Below are positions 37,965 through 49,300 of a DNA stretch of 64,000 nt, piece after piece; the first letter of the stretch is position 1; each line of letters opens with the position of its first letter. A program made the translations under genes and the position numbers. The stretch comes from Ficedula albicollis (Eukaryota; Chordata; Aves; Passeriformes; Muscicapidae). The stretch spans positions 7,379,311-7,443,310 of the forward strand of contig NC_021681.1 in NCBI RefSeq assembly GCF_000247815.1, in the 5' to 3' direction. The notes beneath the pieces were generated by a model. It was not told where the DNA came from. It did no database searches and saw only the letters and a list, made by a program, of their open reading frames with translations.

Positions 37965-40356
37965 GGATTTTAACCAGAGATACATGAACTAAGGCAGATA
38001 CAACTGCTTTTCAAAAACTTCCTTGGCTTAGCCTGAGATCTGCCCAACTTGCTCTGTTCTTGGCCTGAGGTAAGAGCAAGGCAAGGAAAAAGAGTAATTT
38101 TGATAGTTCAAAGATGAGCAGCTTTTCCCCTTCAGTCCTGTGGGGAACGTGCAGAAAGGAGCAGGTTGGTGCTGTTGAGAAATGCAGGCAGTGTATTTGC
38201 TGGTGCTGTTTGCTGACCACAACAGCAAGGAAACGTAATAGTGTAGTTAGTTCTCAGTGTTACCAAAATAGACCCACACTTCACTGATCCCCAGGGGACT
38301 CTGAAATTGTGTTGATAACATCAGTTCTGCTCTCTGGCATAAAATATTTTGAATAATACTTAGCTTTATTCATATCACAAAGGTACTTTGGGTCCAAAAA
38401 TGTGCTGCTGTGATGGCATTACCTGGCCAGCAGATTGGGAAGGAAAGCAACCCTTGATAAAATGTAGGTATGGGAAGATGGTATTGTTTCAGTTACATTT
38501 TAAAGAGATTTTTAAAAAATTCTAAGTTCCTCCTCTGTTCTGCTAGAAATCAGAAAATATGTTTGAGGACAGGTTCTATTTTCACTTGCTCTGATCAGCA
38601 GATCTCCTTCCAGAATAAAAACTGTGGCATAAATTGTGAATGAAAACAACTACCAAGATTTGGGCTTTGAAGCAAAGAAGCTGTGTGTGTAAACCTGATT
38701 CTTCTTAACTCCCAATGCAAGTACCCAGCATTCCCAGGTGCTGAGGTTGTCTTACCTGTTTGATAACATAAATTAATGGAGAGTGGTTAGTGAGCCACAT
38801 TCTTGGCTGTTGCAGATCTCTACCAACTTTGGAAGCTAGGCTGAGTTCACAGTGCTAATTTGGCCTACTCCTATAATTCACAGTTCTGCATATTAATTTG
38901 GATACTGGTGAAGCGGGGCTTAAAAACTGAGTCACTGAAATAAATCCAGTTAGGAGGATGGACAGTCTGAAGGGCAGTATATGACTGATGCCATGCACCC
39001 TGCAAGCCCAGGGTAATTAGGTTTCATATGTCACTTCTTGCAGCTGAGCTGTTGCCTAAGGTACAGCAGAATTTCCTCTAGCGTTTATAAATTCATTCCT
39101 GTCTGCAGAGTTTCTGGACTGTCACTTCTTGCAGCTGAGCTGTTGCCTAAGGTACAGCAGAATTTCCTCTAGTGTTTATAAATTCATTCCTGTCTGTTTC
39201 TGGATGGATTTTAACCAGAGATACATGAACTAAGGCAGATACAACTGCTTTTCAAAAACTTCCTTGGCTTAGCCTGAGATCTGCCCAACTTGCTCTGTTC
39301 TTGGCCTGAGGTAAGAGCAAGGCAAGGAAAAAGAGTAATTTTGATAGTTCAAAGATGAGCAGCTTTTCCCCTTCAGTCCTGTGGGGAACGTGCAGAAAGG
39401 AGCAGGTTGGTGCTGTTGAGAAATGCAGGCAGTGTATTTGCTGGTGCTGTTTGCTGACCACAACAGCAAGGAAATGTAATAGTGTAGTTAGTTCTCAGTG
39501 TTACCAAAATAGACCCACACTTCACTGATCCCCAGGGGAATCTGAAATTGTGTTGATAACATCAGTTCTGCTCTCTGGCATAATATATTTTGAATAACAC
39601 TTAGCTTTATTCATATCACAAAGGTACTTTGGGTCCAAAAATGTGCTGCTGTGATGGCATTACCTGGCCAGCAGATTGGGAAGGAAAGCAACCCTTGATA
39701 AAATGTAGGTATGGGAAGATGGTATTATTTCAGTTACATTTTAAAGAGATTTTTTAAAAATTCTAAGTTCCTCCTCTGTTCTGCTAGAAATCAGAAAATA
39801 TGTTTGAGGACAGGTTCTATTTTCACTTGCTCTGATCAGCAGATCTCCTTCCAGAATAAAAACTGTGGCATAAATTGTGAATGAAAACAACTACCAAGAT
39901 TTGGGCTTTGAAGCAAAGAAGCTGTGTGTGTAAACCTGATTCTTCTTAACTCCCAATGCAAGTACCCAGCATTCCCAGGTGCTGAGGTTGTCTTATCTGT
40001 TTGATAACATAAATTAATGGAGAGTGGTTAGTGAGCCACATTCTTGGCTGTTGCAGATCTCTACCAACTTTGGAAGCTAGGCTGAGTTCACAGTGCTGAA
40101 TTTGCCTACTCCTATAATTCACAGTTCTGCATATTAATTTGGATACTGGTGAAGGGGGGCTTAAAAACTGAGTCACTAAAATAAATCCAGTTAGGAGGAT
40201 GGACAGTCTGAAGGGCAGTATATGACTGATGCCATGCACCCTGCAAGCCCAGGGTAATTAGGTTTCATATGTCACTTCTTGCAGCTGAGCTGTTGCCTAA
40301 GGTACAGCAGAATTTCCTCTAGTGTTTATAAATTCATTCCTGTCTGTTTCTGGATG
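37965..40356. repeat. Large tandem duplication, copies of 1,241 and 1,151 bp
   Basis: 37,965-39,205 and 39,206-40,356 are directly adjacent and nearly identical, starting GGATTTTAACCAGAGATACA and ending CTGTCTGTTTCTGGAT. Differences are sparse: GAAACGTAAT/GAAATGTAAT, GGGGACTCTG/GGGGAATCTG, CTTACCTG/CTTATCTG, GAAGCGGGG/GAAGGGGGG. About 90 bp are additionally duplicated at the end of the left copy only. The paired minus-strand frames of 66-69 codons are simply the same sequence twice. Confidence 0.97.
39029..39205. repeat. Nested 91-bp-period duplication at the end of the left 1.2-kb copy
   Basis: TGTCACTTCTTGCAGCTGAG... to ATTCATTCCTGTCTG occurs at 39,029-39,119 and 39,120-39,205 (CTCTAGCGTTT/CTCTAGTGTTT), with different tails (CAGAGTTTCTGGAC/TTTCTGGAT). 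The second nested unit matches the end of the right outer copy. Confidence 0.94.
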
Positions 40357-42276
40357 ATTCATCTGGCAACTTCCCAGTATTTTGTTTTCCTGCTTCCTTA
40401 ATACAGACCCCAAAACCTTACAGATATTTTAATTTACTGCAGCCACTTCCTTTAAATCAAGAAAATTAGTTGTGACCTTCAGAAGTAATCAGACCTTCTC
40501 AGACTTTCCTGTACTTTTTTCCCTAAAAGTAAAATGGAAGTGTCTTAAAGAAAGGTTATAAAGTTAGCAGAACAGAATTCCTTTCTGTAAAGAACATTCA
40601 TCAGGGAAGGCCTAATGCCAGCTCTGTGCAAAGCCAGACACTTGGGTGCAGTGTGGAAGAGATAGAAAATGGCAGTGCTGCAGGTACAAGGCATTGAGAA
40701 AGTCTTGGGGCTGGATCTTACTTATCTGTACAGAATCCATTTCTCTGTGGGAGAATCTTTCATTTCCTATCCCCAGCTTTAAAAAGCAGAGTCAGATTTC
40801 TTCAAATAAACAATGCATGTTCTAGAGAAAGTGAGAGCAAGTCTGTTCAAAATCAAATAAATGGCACTCAGTAAAGCTTCCATGGGAGCTCAACCAGTTG
40901 TATTCTTCTATTTTTCTATCTGAGTAATTAATATTAAACAGTGTAATTTATTTGAGAACAAATGAAAGGGACACTGTTGGTTCAGGGAAAAAAATCCCTT
41001 TACTCCAGAATTATTATCCCCTTAGAACCCCCTGTTCTTTTTAATTGATTTAAGTTAGTAAGATCTAATTTTCATGAAGCAGTCACACCAGTTTGATTCA
41101 AACACAGGCTGTCAGGCACCATCCTTGAGGACACACTACTCTGGGGAAACTACATAGATAGAACAGAGAAAGGGAAGGAACTAGCAAAGTTAAGGTCAAT
41201 CTTATGCCTGTGGGAATACTTTCCTTTTATCAAGTAAGGTAGTCAACAATCTTCCCTGCTATGTTAAAGAACAGAGGACAGTGGCACTGGTTGTAAAAAC
41301 TTGATCACTGTAGCTCTAGGAATTATGCACACCTAGGAAACATTGCCACACATCCTTCTGATCTGTTTAGTTTCCCTTATATTTACTTTCTGTTAATTAA
41401 TTTTTGTCTTTGGGATGCAGAGACCATAACTGCATGCTATACTTAAGATATGTGTAAGGCAAGGATTTCGAGAGCAGCAAAATGATAATTTTCAAAATGT
41501 TTTCTCTTTATATTCACTCAGATATCAGTGTCCTAGAAAAACAGATGTTTACACAGCTTTATTTCCTCTGATTCAGATGTTGGAAGCAGAAAAGCATCTA
41601 AAGATTTACTCAGCTGGAATTAGGCAGCAGTTATGCCTCCTGGGGCCCCTCGTAGGGCCTTACATCAGTGATTTCAGGAGGAGGTGAAGTAGCAGCTTCA
41701 TCTTTGCTGTACTTGGAGTGACTGGTTCCTCATGAGTGCCAATGTTGAGATCCATTCTGTATTGCACTATTTCCCAGCAGGGCACTCCATCTCATGAGGT
41801 ACCTGGAAGATAATATTTTTTATTTTGGTGAAAGTATCCCACATAAAGAGAACACCTAGGTTCATGGCTATCCTGTGGTGCTGAAGCAGCCTCCAGCACT
41901 CCTAGTGTGAAGAGCTGGACCACTAAAAGTGCAAGTCATCCCTGTTTGCACAGCCTGTCTTGATGGAGCTGGGAATCAATTATCTCTCTGATCTAGGTAT
42001 GAGTAATACAGTAGAAAGGAGCTTAGTACCAGCAGTTCCTGAGAAATCTGCCAGTGAATTATTAAAACCAGTGTTTAATTAAAAGATGCACTCAATCTCA
42101 TGGCCAGAGAAGCTCAAAGTAGGACATGAACGACTGAGAGCCAGTTCAGACCAGTTTTATCAGAACTCCACTCACAAAAGCACTGGTAGGGGAATTATTC
42201 TACCAACATTTTTTATGAAAAGAAAGCAATCTCATTTTTTCTTATCAATGCAGGGCCTGTTGTTTTGCAATTTCTG

Positions 42277-42461
42277 AAAATTCTTTGGCCCTTTTGTGGG
42301 ACTAACATACATCTTATGATCAGATACATACAGGTTATTGTTAAACACATCAGATAAAAATTCTTTGGCCCTTTTGTGGGACTAACATCTTATGATCAGA
42401 TACATACATGTTATTGTTAAACACATCAGATGCATACAGGTTATTGTTAAACACATCAGAT
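42277..42461. repeat. Tandem repeat, two full units and a third partial unit
   Basis: AAAATTCTTTGGCCCTTTTG... to AACACATCAGAT occurs at 42,277-42,355 and 42,357-42,430 (second copy lacks four to five bases around ACTAACATACATCTT). The last part, GCATACAGGTTATTGTTAAA..., is repeated once more at 42,431-42,461. Confidence 0.92.
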
Positions 42462-42692
42462 ATAGTTTATTTTTCCTTTACCATTATTACAGGAACCAAT
42501 TTAAATGGAAAACTTTACTAAATTGGATTAAACAGGACTTCATCTCAATCCAGTCCTCCTCCCTGTACTGCTACATCCAGAATTTCATTCCAACTGGTCA
42601 TTCAAACTCACTCTTTTACACAAGTTGACTGCCTGATGAAGCCATGAGGGAGCATCTGCATCAGTTCCAGGCCACTCTCCTCTGAGAAGGAT

Positions 42693-42727
42693 TATTCTAT
42701 CTATTCTATCTATTTCTATCTATTCTA
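42693..42727. repeat. Microsatellite (TCTAT/TATC-like)
   Basis: Short imperfect TATTCTATC repeat array of about 35 bases. Confidence 0.85.
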
Positions 42728-43400
42728 CTTTTTCAAATGCAAAACATTTATTTATGCTAGAATTTTTCCTTCTGTCTTTTTCCCCTCCCCCAGTACTTAG
42801 GTTGGAGAATGGTGAAAGATTGCCCTTAATGGGCAGCTCTGGATTTACTTTTACATGTCCAAAGTCTCTGTAGAACTTCATGTGTGGACACAGAGAAAGT
42901 AAAATTGTAATAAAGGAAATTCAGACTAATGACTAAAATTTCTGTATTGTTTTATGTTGGCTACAGAAAATGCATGAAAAAACTATTCAAGAAGGACTCA
43001 AGCCTTAAAACCATGACGAATTTTTTAGGTAGCAGTAGAGGAAAAATTTTCAGGTGATATGTGTTGAGTTAGCAATTATTTCTCACTAGTTCTGTTGTAT
43101 CCACAAGTATGTATTGGCTCATCCTCATCTGGGGAGAACTCTTTGAGGTGAAAATATAGGTGAATTCACGTTTCGCTTTTTGATGCTACCAAAATGCCAC
43201 ATGTTACTACAAAGAGCAGTGGAGGCAATTGGTCTCTGTGAGAACAGCCCTTCTTAGACCGTGGTGCTGAGAGAAAGGGGAAAGTCAGGGTGTCCAGATG
43301 CTTGTGGTCTGTACTTGTGTGAATGTGGAGGGAGGAAAAACCCTTTCTTCATTTATCATGGCCCTTAAGCAAGTACTTAATAATAGGGGGAAGAACATTT

Positions 43401-43512
43401 CCTTACATCTGTGCAGATCTGATTGAGACTCTGCTTTAGCAGATAGGAATTGTGTACCTTACATCTGTGCAGATCTGATTGAGACTCTTCTCTAGCAGAT
43501 AGGAATTGTGTG
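43401..43512. repeat. Tandem duplication, two copies, period 56 bp
   Basis: CCTTACATCTGTGCAGATCT... to GGAATTGTGT occurs at 43,401-43,456 and 43,457-43,512 with small differences (CTGCTTTAGC/CTTCTCTAGC). Confidence 0.93.
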
Positions 43513-43892
43513 TTGAAGCTCTGTGTATTACTGGCCTGTTGATATTTTGAACACTAATTCATTAGCAAAGAACAAAATATAGTGTACTAAAACTATTTCC
43601 CTGAAGTTGAGCCAGACATGCATCCCACAGGATATTGTTATTTATTTGCAGTTATAGAAGAATTTTATTCTAGTTTGATAACTCTAGAATAATTGAAAAA
43701 TACAGACACAGGATCTCAGGCTAAAGACACATGGTTTCCAAAGATAAATTTTTTTTGTCTAAGTTTTGGGGACTATAATATCTCTTTTTCCTATTTTTAT
43801 AATCCTCTTGTTTTCAGGACACTTTGTGTACTTTCAAAATTAACCTCTCGAATGTATTTTTTCTCTTTTTAAGCAGTTCTGTGAGGACATTT

Positions 43893-43905
43893 TGCCCTCT
43901 AGTGG
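43893..43905 (-). promoter_or_regulatory. CTCF-like binding motif
   Basis: The minus strand reads CCACTAGAGGGCA, matching the CTCF core consensus CCA(C/G)(C/T)AG(A/G)(G/T)GGC(A/G) at every position. It lies in otherwise AT-rich sequence, about 25 kb upstream of the SLC25A36 promoter. The motif is seen; occupancy is inferred. Confidence 0.5.
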
Positions 43906-45016
43906 TGAAATGAAGTGAGACTGAGCTCAGCCCTTGCAAGACCTGTTAAAACTATTAAAAGCCATCCATGGTATTTAAACACCAATAGATCATCACAATT
44001 TGTGAGCTATGTTTCAAGGGCCAGGAGAAATAATGAGTTTTGAAAATGTTCTAAATACAGGCGTTTTTTAATGCAATCAGTTGTGAATGTTGATATATAA
44101 TAATGAAAATTGTTCTAAAGTGTCCACACTTAAAGTGTTGCTTCAGTATTCACAGTAATTTCTTTTTCTTCTTTGTTGTAAATCAAAGGCAAAGGCTAAT
44201 AACAAACACCCTTTAACCTATCCTAGAAAGAAAACATGCATAATATACCAGTGTCAAAAAAAACAAAACAAAACAAAAAGCTTTAAGCTGGAAAAAGAGA
44301 AATTTAATCAAATTGTAGCCAAAATATTTATAAAACTTCCTTTGAAAAACCTCACTCTGAAAGATTAATATGTTAATTTAGACTAAATTTAATTCAGTTA
44401 GTCAAGCTCAGAATTCAGCTAATTTACACTACAATACTTCTTACTTTATGTAGTATTTTTAATATTTCTTTATAATCAGAGAGGCATTAGAGAAACTCCA
44501 GCATTACTGAAATGCTTTTTTGTCACTGATGACCTTCCTGGCCTCCACAGCATCCTTTGGCTTAGTCCAAAATATTTTCAGGCTTGAACAAGTGCCAAGA
44601 ATGGGTTGCTCAGACAATCCTTGCGGGAGGCGATTTCCTCTAGGCTGTGAGGACAATTTGTGATGTGCCAGGGACAGCAGTAACCACAGGGAGGCAGGGC
44701 AGGCAAGCCTTAGTGAGCAGGCAAACACTGCAAAATGCCAGGTGTTCTGCACTTATCCTAAAACTCAAAAGGTTGCCCTGTTCCTACTGACGGCACACTT
44801 TGATTGTGCATTTAAGAAAGACGCAGAAAATGATTGTAAACAAGTGGTCAGAGGTCCACTGAAGCCATGAGATGATCGATTTTTATTTTTTTTAACAGAC
44901 CTGAACCATAGCTGGTGTGCAAAGGAAATGACACAGATGGAGCAATGGTGATGTGCACTGTGGTTTTGTGGACACCACAAAACCAGTTCCATTCAGTTTT
45001 TCCATGCCATGACCTT

Positions 45017-45174
45017 CAACAAGCATTTAAAATTTACATGCAAGGAGAAGCAATCCCAAGGAAGCTGGGGCCTAGGAAGAGTTCTTCCCATGCAACAACA
45101 AGCATTTAAAATTTACATGCAAGGAGAAGCAATCCCAAGAAAGCTGGGGCCTAGGAAGATTTCTTCCCATGCAA
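45017..45174. repeat. Tandem duplication, two copies, period 79 bp
   Basis: CAACAAGCATTTAAAATTTA... to TTCCCATGCA occurs at 45,017-45,095 and 45,096-45,174 with two differences (CCCAAGGAAG/CCCAAGAAAG, AAGAGTTC/AAGATTTC). Confidence 0.94.
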
Positions 45175-46159
45175 GGTTTTCTTTCTTTTTTAAACTCTCT
45201 GCTCAGTATGGTTGAAGCAAACAGCAAGGTTCCCCCTCACACGTCATACAAACAACTACTTTTAGAAAGTACAGTTTGCTCCAGCTTTCCCTTAGCTAAA
45301 TTAGCTGTAGCTCTGGTGTTTCCAGTTTTAAATTGAACCAAGGCCAAGATCTGCAACACATTGCCCTCATGACAGTAACTGAGATGCCATTAAAATACAG
45401 CCTCTTCCAGAGCAGCTTCCCTCAGTCTATTGGGAAATGACAACCCCACCTAACATTTTTGAGGACAGTTCTGTGCCACAGTGCAACAAGGGTTTTCACT
45501 TGCAGACAAAGCAGAATCAGACAGAATTCAGAGTGGCATTCAGTTGCTTCAGTTTTCCCTGTAATTTGCTTGTTGGTCTGAGAATAAGTGTTTGGCAGAG
45601 GGATATTGCTTTTGGGAATCAGTGCTGGTGGTTGTGACAGGTCCTTCTGCCTATATTAATGCCATGGAAATGAATTGTTCACCTTTTTTCTCTAGGCTTG
45701 GATTACAAAAGGCTTGAGTTGTGGCATTAACTAGTCAGTTAATGTTACATGTCTAATTTTATTTTATTCACATTGAATGATGGGAGGGAAATAAACTGTT
45801 CATATGAAGGAATCCCATGAAATTTCAGGCAACAGGGCAGGCTGGGTTGTACAACTAGAAATTCAGTTTTGATTTACCAGAGGATTAAAGGAATTGCTCA
45901 GTTAAGTTTTGCTTATGTATTCTTTAGTGTTCAGTGTTTTTCTATAGGCACAGCAACATCTTAAACTGTCTCAGGCACAGTGGACTAGGGAGGTGTTACC
46001 TGAGGACTGTCCTCCAAGTCTGCGGGTGTGTTAAACTGCAGTGGTAAGGAAAATTTCCTTAACATCTTGACAATTAGAGCTCCAGCTCCTCTCAGGATAT
46101 TGCTGGTAGAGGAGCAGCTGTTCCTCACAGAACTGTTGAAGAGCAAAGAGATGGAGCTC

Positions 46160-46316
46160 CAGGAGAAGCAGTTATCTTACTCAAGTAATTTAAAGCCTTC
46201 TACAAACCCCAAAAAGCTTGCTGATGACGCGGCTCTCACAGGAGAAGCAGTTATCTTACTCAAGTAATTTAAAGCCTTCTACAAACCCCAAAAAGTTTGC
46301 TGATGACGCAGCTCTC
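46160..46316. repeat. Tandem duplication, two copies, period 79 bp
   Basis: CAGGAGAAGCAGTTATCTTA... to GCTCTC occurs at 46,160-46,238 and 46,239-46,316 with two differences (AAAGCTTGC/AAAGTTTGC, ACGCGGC/ACGCAGC). The unit is unrelated to the one at 45.0 kb despite the same length. Confidence 0.94.
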
Positions 46317-49300
46317 GTCTGAAAAGTTATGGGTTGTCTCTCCTGTTCACAGTTCTCAAGCATATCCCAAAGTCCCAAATGAATCCTTTTCATTTTCTGT
46401 TTCCTGTTAAACCCTACTGACCCTTTCTGTTCCATTGGCCTTGTCTCATTGCCACCCCAAACCAGCTTTATCCCAGCACTGAGGCTTTGCTGCTCAAAAG
46501 GGTTTTGGGCCAGCAACAAAGGTTCCCTGTTCTTTAGGGAAGCTTTGAACCTGTCACAACCACTGTCTCTTGGAATAATCCAGCTTTTCCTAGGCAGCTC
46601 TTCAGGCTGTTAAACAAAAGAGAGGCCATTTGCTGATGAATGTTTCTGTTTTCCAAACTGTGTGTTTCATGCAAACTTCCCATCTGTGTTCCCCAGACCC
46701 TACTCCTTGCTCAGTGTGCCATTCCTATGGAGGAAGCCGTGGTTCATGTTTTTCCTTACCAGTGGTGTAGCAGGGATGTAGGTGTCTGTGTGACCCCTGC
46801 ACATTACTAAAAATGTGTCACATTCACAGGGCCCCTGCTCTCTTGAGGAAAGAAAGGCACAGTAAACAAGGAAAGTACTTCACAGGGTTTTTTCTGCTTC
46901 ACTTTCCACCCCTCTACTCTCAGAACAGTTCTGCCTAGAAGAACAATTTGCTGCAATTCTGAGTTCCTGTTTTCTGCTCTGTTGGCCCTCTGAGGGACTA
47001 AGACATAACACAACTGTCATTTCTGCTCGTTTCCTGCTTATAGTGCTGAGACCTTTCAGGTTCAATATTCACATTTGCCTAAAGTCATTACTGCATTGCT
47101 AAGTACTGAATAATGAGGTTGCCAATAGAGCAGCACTTTACTCATTTCATGAGGAAAATCTGCACTGACACTTAGCTGGGACTCTATTTTGAATTTTTCT
47201 GGCTATTGATCTACATTCTGAAGTGCACCCCAGACCTTCTTGACCTGACCATATTTTTTAGTCCTTCATTTACAAAGAATTAAAAGATCATTTCCAGTAA
47301 ACCCAAGTATCCCCCTGGAATGTTGCCTAATTTGCTGAAAAGTCGTGTAAGTGCTGTTTGCAAAAAGACATTTGGACTCAGAGCCTCAAACCAAAGACTT
47401 AGTGCCAAATACTGTCTTCAGTTGCACCACAGTAATTCTAATGTAATTATTCTGCTTGTAGTGAAGCTTCTCTCTTGTCATGCTCTTCCTGTTTGGGATT
47501 TACAGAATATTTTTCAGGAGTAGTAACAACTTCCTCTGAAAGATCTCCAGGAAATGGTCAGAGTGACAAATCTTACATGAGTCCATAGACTGGTCAGTGA
47601 AAAGATGGAGAAATCAAGTTAGTTATTACTTGGCTTCTGGAAAGTGCTGTGTAGCATTTCTCAGAAACTAGAGAAATATTATCTGGCACTCCTCTAACTC
47701 TATTTTTAGCAAACAGGCTCTTTCTTTATCCTCATTCGATTTTTAATTCCAAGCAAGAAACTCTGTCTTCCCAGAGAAGGAGAGGAAAAAGGAGAGTTTC
47801 AGGAATATGGTTAGGATATCAGAAGGCATTGCATCTTGGCTGAACAGTGATGACTTAGCACAGATCCTTAGCTGTATTTTCAAGGTAAATGACTTTGAGT
47901 GTGAAGGGAAACAGGGTGCCAGTGCAGAGGGGACTGACAAGCCAATGCACTCATTAGAATTCAAAGCACTCCTGTGTACCTTCTGTCCCTTTGAGAGCAG
48001 GCCACAGATGGCTTGTAAAATGTACCTCAGCCTTTGGAATATGAATTTGGAGCTGCCAGCTGATGCTCTGCTTCCTGCTGTTGGTTGCAGAATCTGGTTG
48101 GAGGGGATCAGACAATATTACAATGTCAAATTGCCTGGTATACCTCCACCACATGCTCGCTCTTTAAAAAACACCCTCAAAAGCTCTGATGTAAAAGTAT
48201 CATCACATATTCCCTGGGCTAAATCATTGCAGTTAGTGAGTGTGGCTAAGAGATCAACTTGAAGGGTTTTGTTTTCCCTGTCAGAAACACTATTTTAATT
48301 ATATCTCCTGTGGCCAAGCAGCACCTTGAATACTGACTTTAAACAAACATGTCAGTTGAGGGTTTTAAACTAATGCTTGTAGGTCTATTTTGACTCATTC
48401 CCTGACATTTAAATGTAGGGTTTTCTCTGATAATGTAGGGTTTGCTCTGATGTTTCTAAGTTTTCTTCTAAATCCTTGAGAGCTTGAAAAGTTCAGAAAT
48501 GCATTAGCTGGCTCTAGAAATCTGGAGGACCCTAGAACCAACTTAAATTCACATGACTGCCTATGAGTAAAATACTCCATCATCTTTTAGAAAAATACAC
48601 TAAAATTTGACCCAGAAATTTAGTCTCCCTCATAACAGGAAGAAGAAACTGGGTTGAAAGAAAAAGAAATGGGATGGTGAGGCTATAATAAAGAAAAACA
48701 AGTTCCTTGCAAATGACATGGCAGTGGGCTAAGGGAAAGGGCTAGTTCTTAGGGAGGGCACTGTGCTGCTGGGGTAAGAAGTGCCCAGAGGGGCAGAAGA
48801 GATTTCATTGTGCTCATCAATCATAGGAACCAACCTGGCCAAACCCAGTCTGTCTATTGTAGTCTAGGCAACAGCACAGGAGTAGAGATAAAGCTGCCTA
48901 AACCCTGCTTTGTTGCAGCTTACCCCAGCTTGGAGTAGGAGCAAAACTAGTTAGTGGCTGCCTCTGCATGGATAAAGGCAAAATGAGCTGCCAGGTGAGA
49001 TTAAAATCATTCATGAAATGAAAATAATTTTGAACAATGTTGACAAAAAGTGGTAGAAAATTTGTTTTCTTCTTCTACATGTTATAAAGTGGGCACACAA
49101 AGCCCCTGATTTCCTCTGTGTACCTTACACCAGCCCTGAACAATCCCAGCCTGCAGCAGAGGCTGTGCCTGGGGACCTCCCACATCCTAATGCCAGTCTG
49201 GAAACCTTAGAGTGCCTCATGCAAAGCCCTGGCTGCTATCTGCTTCCTTGGTAGGGAGGACAGTTGTAACCTATCCAAAACCAGTTATATTCTCTAGGTT

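Noticed and set aside
38011..39469. Repeated minus-strand frames of 66 and 69 codons at two places as a gene pair
   Set aside because: They are the same sequence present twice because of the 1.2-kb duplication, with no domain or start context.
36830..41790. Further CTCF-like words (CCAGCAGGGCA at about 36,823 and 41,776)
   Set aside because: They lack two of the central G positions of the core, so they are weak matches.
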